Shown here: positions 7,879-8,687 of the stretch, piece by piece
How the letters are laid out: every line of letters starts with the position of its first letter
How positions within the stretch are numbered: position 1 is the stretch's first letter
Source: an uncultured bacterium
GTDB lineage: Bacteria; Bacteroidota; Bacteroidia; Bacteroidales; Paludibacteraceae
DNA: 8,687 bases
Assembly: GCA_947074225.1 (NCBI GenBank)
Contig: CAMTOX010000061.1
Span: forward strand, 1-8,687
Direction of reading: 5' to 3'
Notes under the pieces: model-generated
Database searches by the model: none
Told to the model about the DNA's origin: nothing
The model's input: the letters and a program-made list of their open reading frames with translations, nothing else
Translations under genes and position numbers: made by a program

Positions 7879-8583
7879 ATGAAACGTGATGTAATTATAG
7901 CCTGCGATTTTAGCAGTGCCGAAGAGACTTTCCAATTTCTTGATAAATTTCAAGATGAGAAACCATTTGTAAAGATAGGTATGGAACTTTACTATGCCGA
8001 GGGTCCTGCTATTGTAAAGGCTATTAAAGAGCGTGGACATCGTATCTTTTTAGACTTAAAGTTGCACGATATTCCTAATACGGTAAAGAAATCTATGTCG
8101 GTGCTTTCACGCTTAGATGTCGATATGTGTAACCTACATGCAGCCGGTACTATTGAGATGATGCGTGCTGCTTTAGAGGGTTTGACTCGTGCCGATGGCA
8201 CTCGTCCACTACTTATTGCAGTAACGCAACTTACCTCAACTAGTGAAGAGCGTATGCAAAAGGATTTGTTAATTAATGCAACTATTAATGATACTATAGT
8301 TCATTATGCATGCAATGCTAAAGAGGCTGGCTTAGATGGAGTGGTGTGTTCACCCCTTGAGGCCGGTATGGTTAAAGAGGCTTGTGGAAGTGAGTTTATG
8401 ACCGTAACTCCCGGGGTGCGCTTTGCCGATGGTGAAGTAGGCGACCAAGTGCGTATTACCACTCCTGCTCGTGCAAGAGAGATAGGTACTGATTATATTG
8501 TAGTGGGCAGACCTATTACTGCTGCGGCAGATCCTGTTAAGGCTTATCGCCGTTGTATGGCAGAGTTTGTTGGCGAGGCGTAA
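7879..8583 (+). CDS. pyrF: Orotidine 5'-phosphate decarboxylase (PyrF), short form
   Basis: PyrF converts OMP to UMP, the last step of the pathway, as a cytosolic TIM-barrel dimer without cofactors. The catalytic set is visible: D10 in ACDF, K32 in VKIGMEL, and D59, K61 and D64 in [13 protein letters not shown]. The phosphate-gripping R211 lies in [12 protein letters not shown]. At 234 aa it is the short form of E. coli and Bacillus; the [11 protein letters not shown] signature belongs to that group. As I recall, Bacteroides species have a longer form of about 270 aa without this exact motif, so this copy supports a Firmicutes origin. The start is ATG in CATTATATATG with no Shine-Dalgarno sequence, 45 bases after pyrD. 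It is the last gene before the terminator; the pyrE that follows pyrF in Bacillus is not here. Confidence 0.96.
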   Translation: MKRDVIIACDFSSAEETFQFLDKFQDEKPFVKIGMELYYAEGPAIVKAIKERGHRIFLDLKLHDIPNTVKKSMSVLSRLDVDMCNLHAAGTIEMMRAALEGLTRADGTRPLLIAVTQLTSTSEERMQKDLLINATINDTIVHYACNAKEAGLDGVVCSPLEAGMVKEACGSEFMTVTPGVRFADGEVGDQVRITTPARAREIGTDYIVVGRPITAAADPVKAYRRCMAEFVGEA

Positions 8584-8629
8584 CCTAAAGCGCTATAGTT
8601 ATACCCGACTATTATAACCCTATAATTAT

Positions 8630-8677
8630 AGAAGGAGTCCATGGACAGTTGATGTCTGTGGGCTCTTTCTGTCTTGT
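8630..8677 (+). terminator. Stem-loop terminator of the pyr operon
   Basis: An 18-base arm at 8630-8647 pairs with 8653-8670 without mismatches (four G-U pairs) around the five-base loop GTTGA. The pyrimidine-rich end CTTTCT belongs to the 3' arm and TGTC follows, so the T tail is short and interrupted. The stem is long and lies 46 bases after the pyrF stop. The A/T-rich stretch between holds smaller inverted repeats, such as TATAGTTATA (8594-8603) with TATAATTATA (8621-8630). This is the probable end of the operon. No gene is visible from here to the window edge. Confidence 0.65.
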
Positions 8678-8687
8678 ACTGCCGATC

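Noticed and set aside
338..8201. Reverse-strand open frames of about 64-94 codons inside the leader and the pyr genes
   Set aside because: They lie opposite strongly supported genes, have no family resemblance and are expected shadows of the coding frames.

Overview
The window holds one six-gene pyrimidine operon on the + strand, in the order pyrC, carA, carB, pyrK, pyrD, pyrF (402-8583). In front of it is a leader of about 190 bases with its own promoter, a possible leader peptide and an intrinsic terminator. Behind it is a strong stem-loop terminator. No mobile element, CRISPR array, tRNA or rRNA is visible.

The host looks like a member of the Bacteroidota, probably an anaerobic Bacteroidales-type organism. 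The expression signals point that way: the only good promoter has the Bacteroidota form (TTG, 20-base spacer, TAATTTTG as TAnnTTTG), and none of the genes has a Shine-Dalgarno sequence. The starts sit instead in A/T-rich stretches, often as TATATG. The proteins point elsewhere: gene order and sequence style match the Bacillus/Clostridia pyr operon, and CarB and PyrF do not look like the forms I associate with Bacteroides. The simplest reading is a Firmicutes-type operon acquired by, and adapted to, a Bacteroidota host. This rests on recalled family features, not on a search.

Layout: 1-82 is probably the 3' end of an unknown upstream gene containing a run of nine G. 83-173 is A/T-rich with a weak possible terminator. 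174-204 is the promoter. 208-366 is a leader RNA. It carries a 32-codon ORF (233-331), a hairpin followed by a U-rich tract (262-308), and a terminator (330-366) that begins inside the stop codon of that ORF. 402-8583 is the operon, with short gaps of 3 to 74 bases, the longest (carB-pyrK) holding a stable stem-loop. 8630-8670 is the final stem-loop.

Together the genes supply carbamoyl phosphate (CarA-CarB), dihydroorotate from carbamoyl aspartate (PyrC), orotate with NAD+ as acceptor (PyrD-PyrK) and UMP from OMP (PyrF). Aspartate transcarbamoylase (pyrB) and orotate phosphoribosyltransferase (pyrE) are needed but are not here. The most interesting point is the leader: its layout resembles the UTP-sensing, translation-coupled attenuator of enterobacterial pyrBI, which I do not know to have been described for this kind of host.
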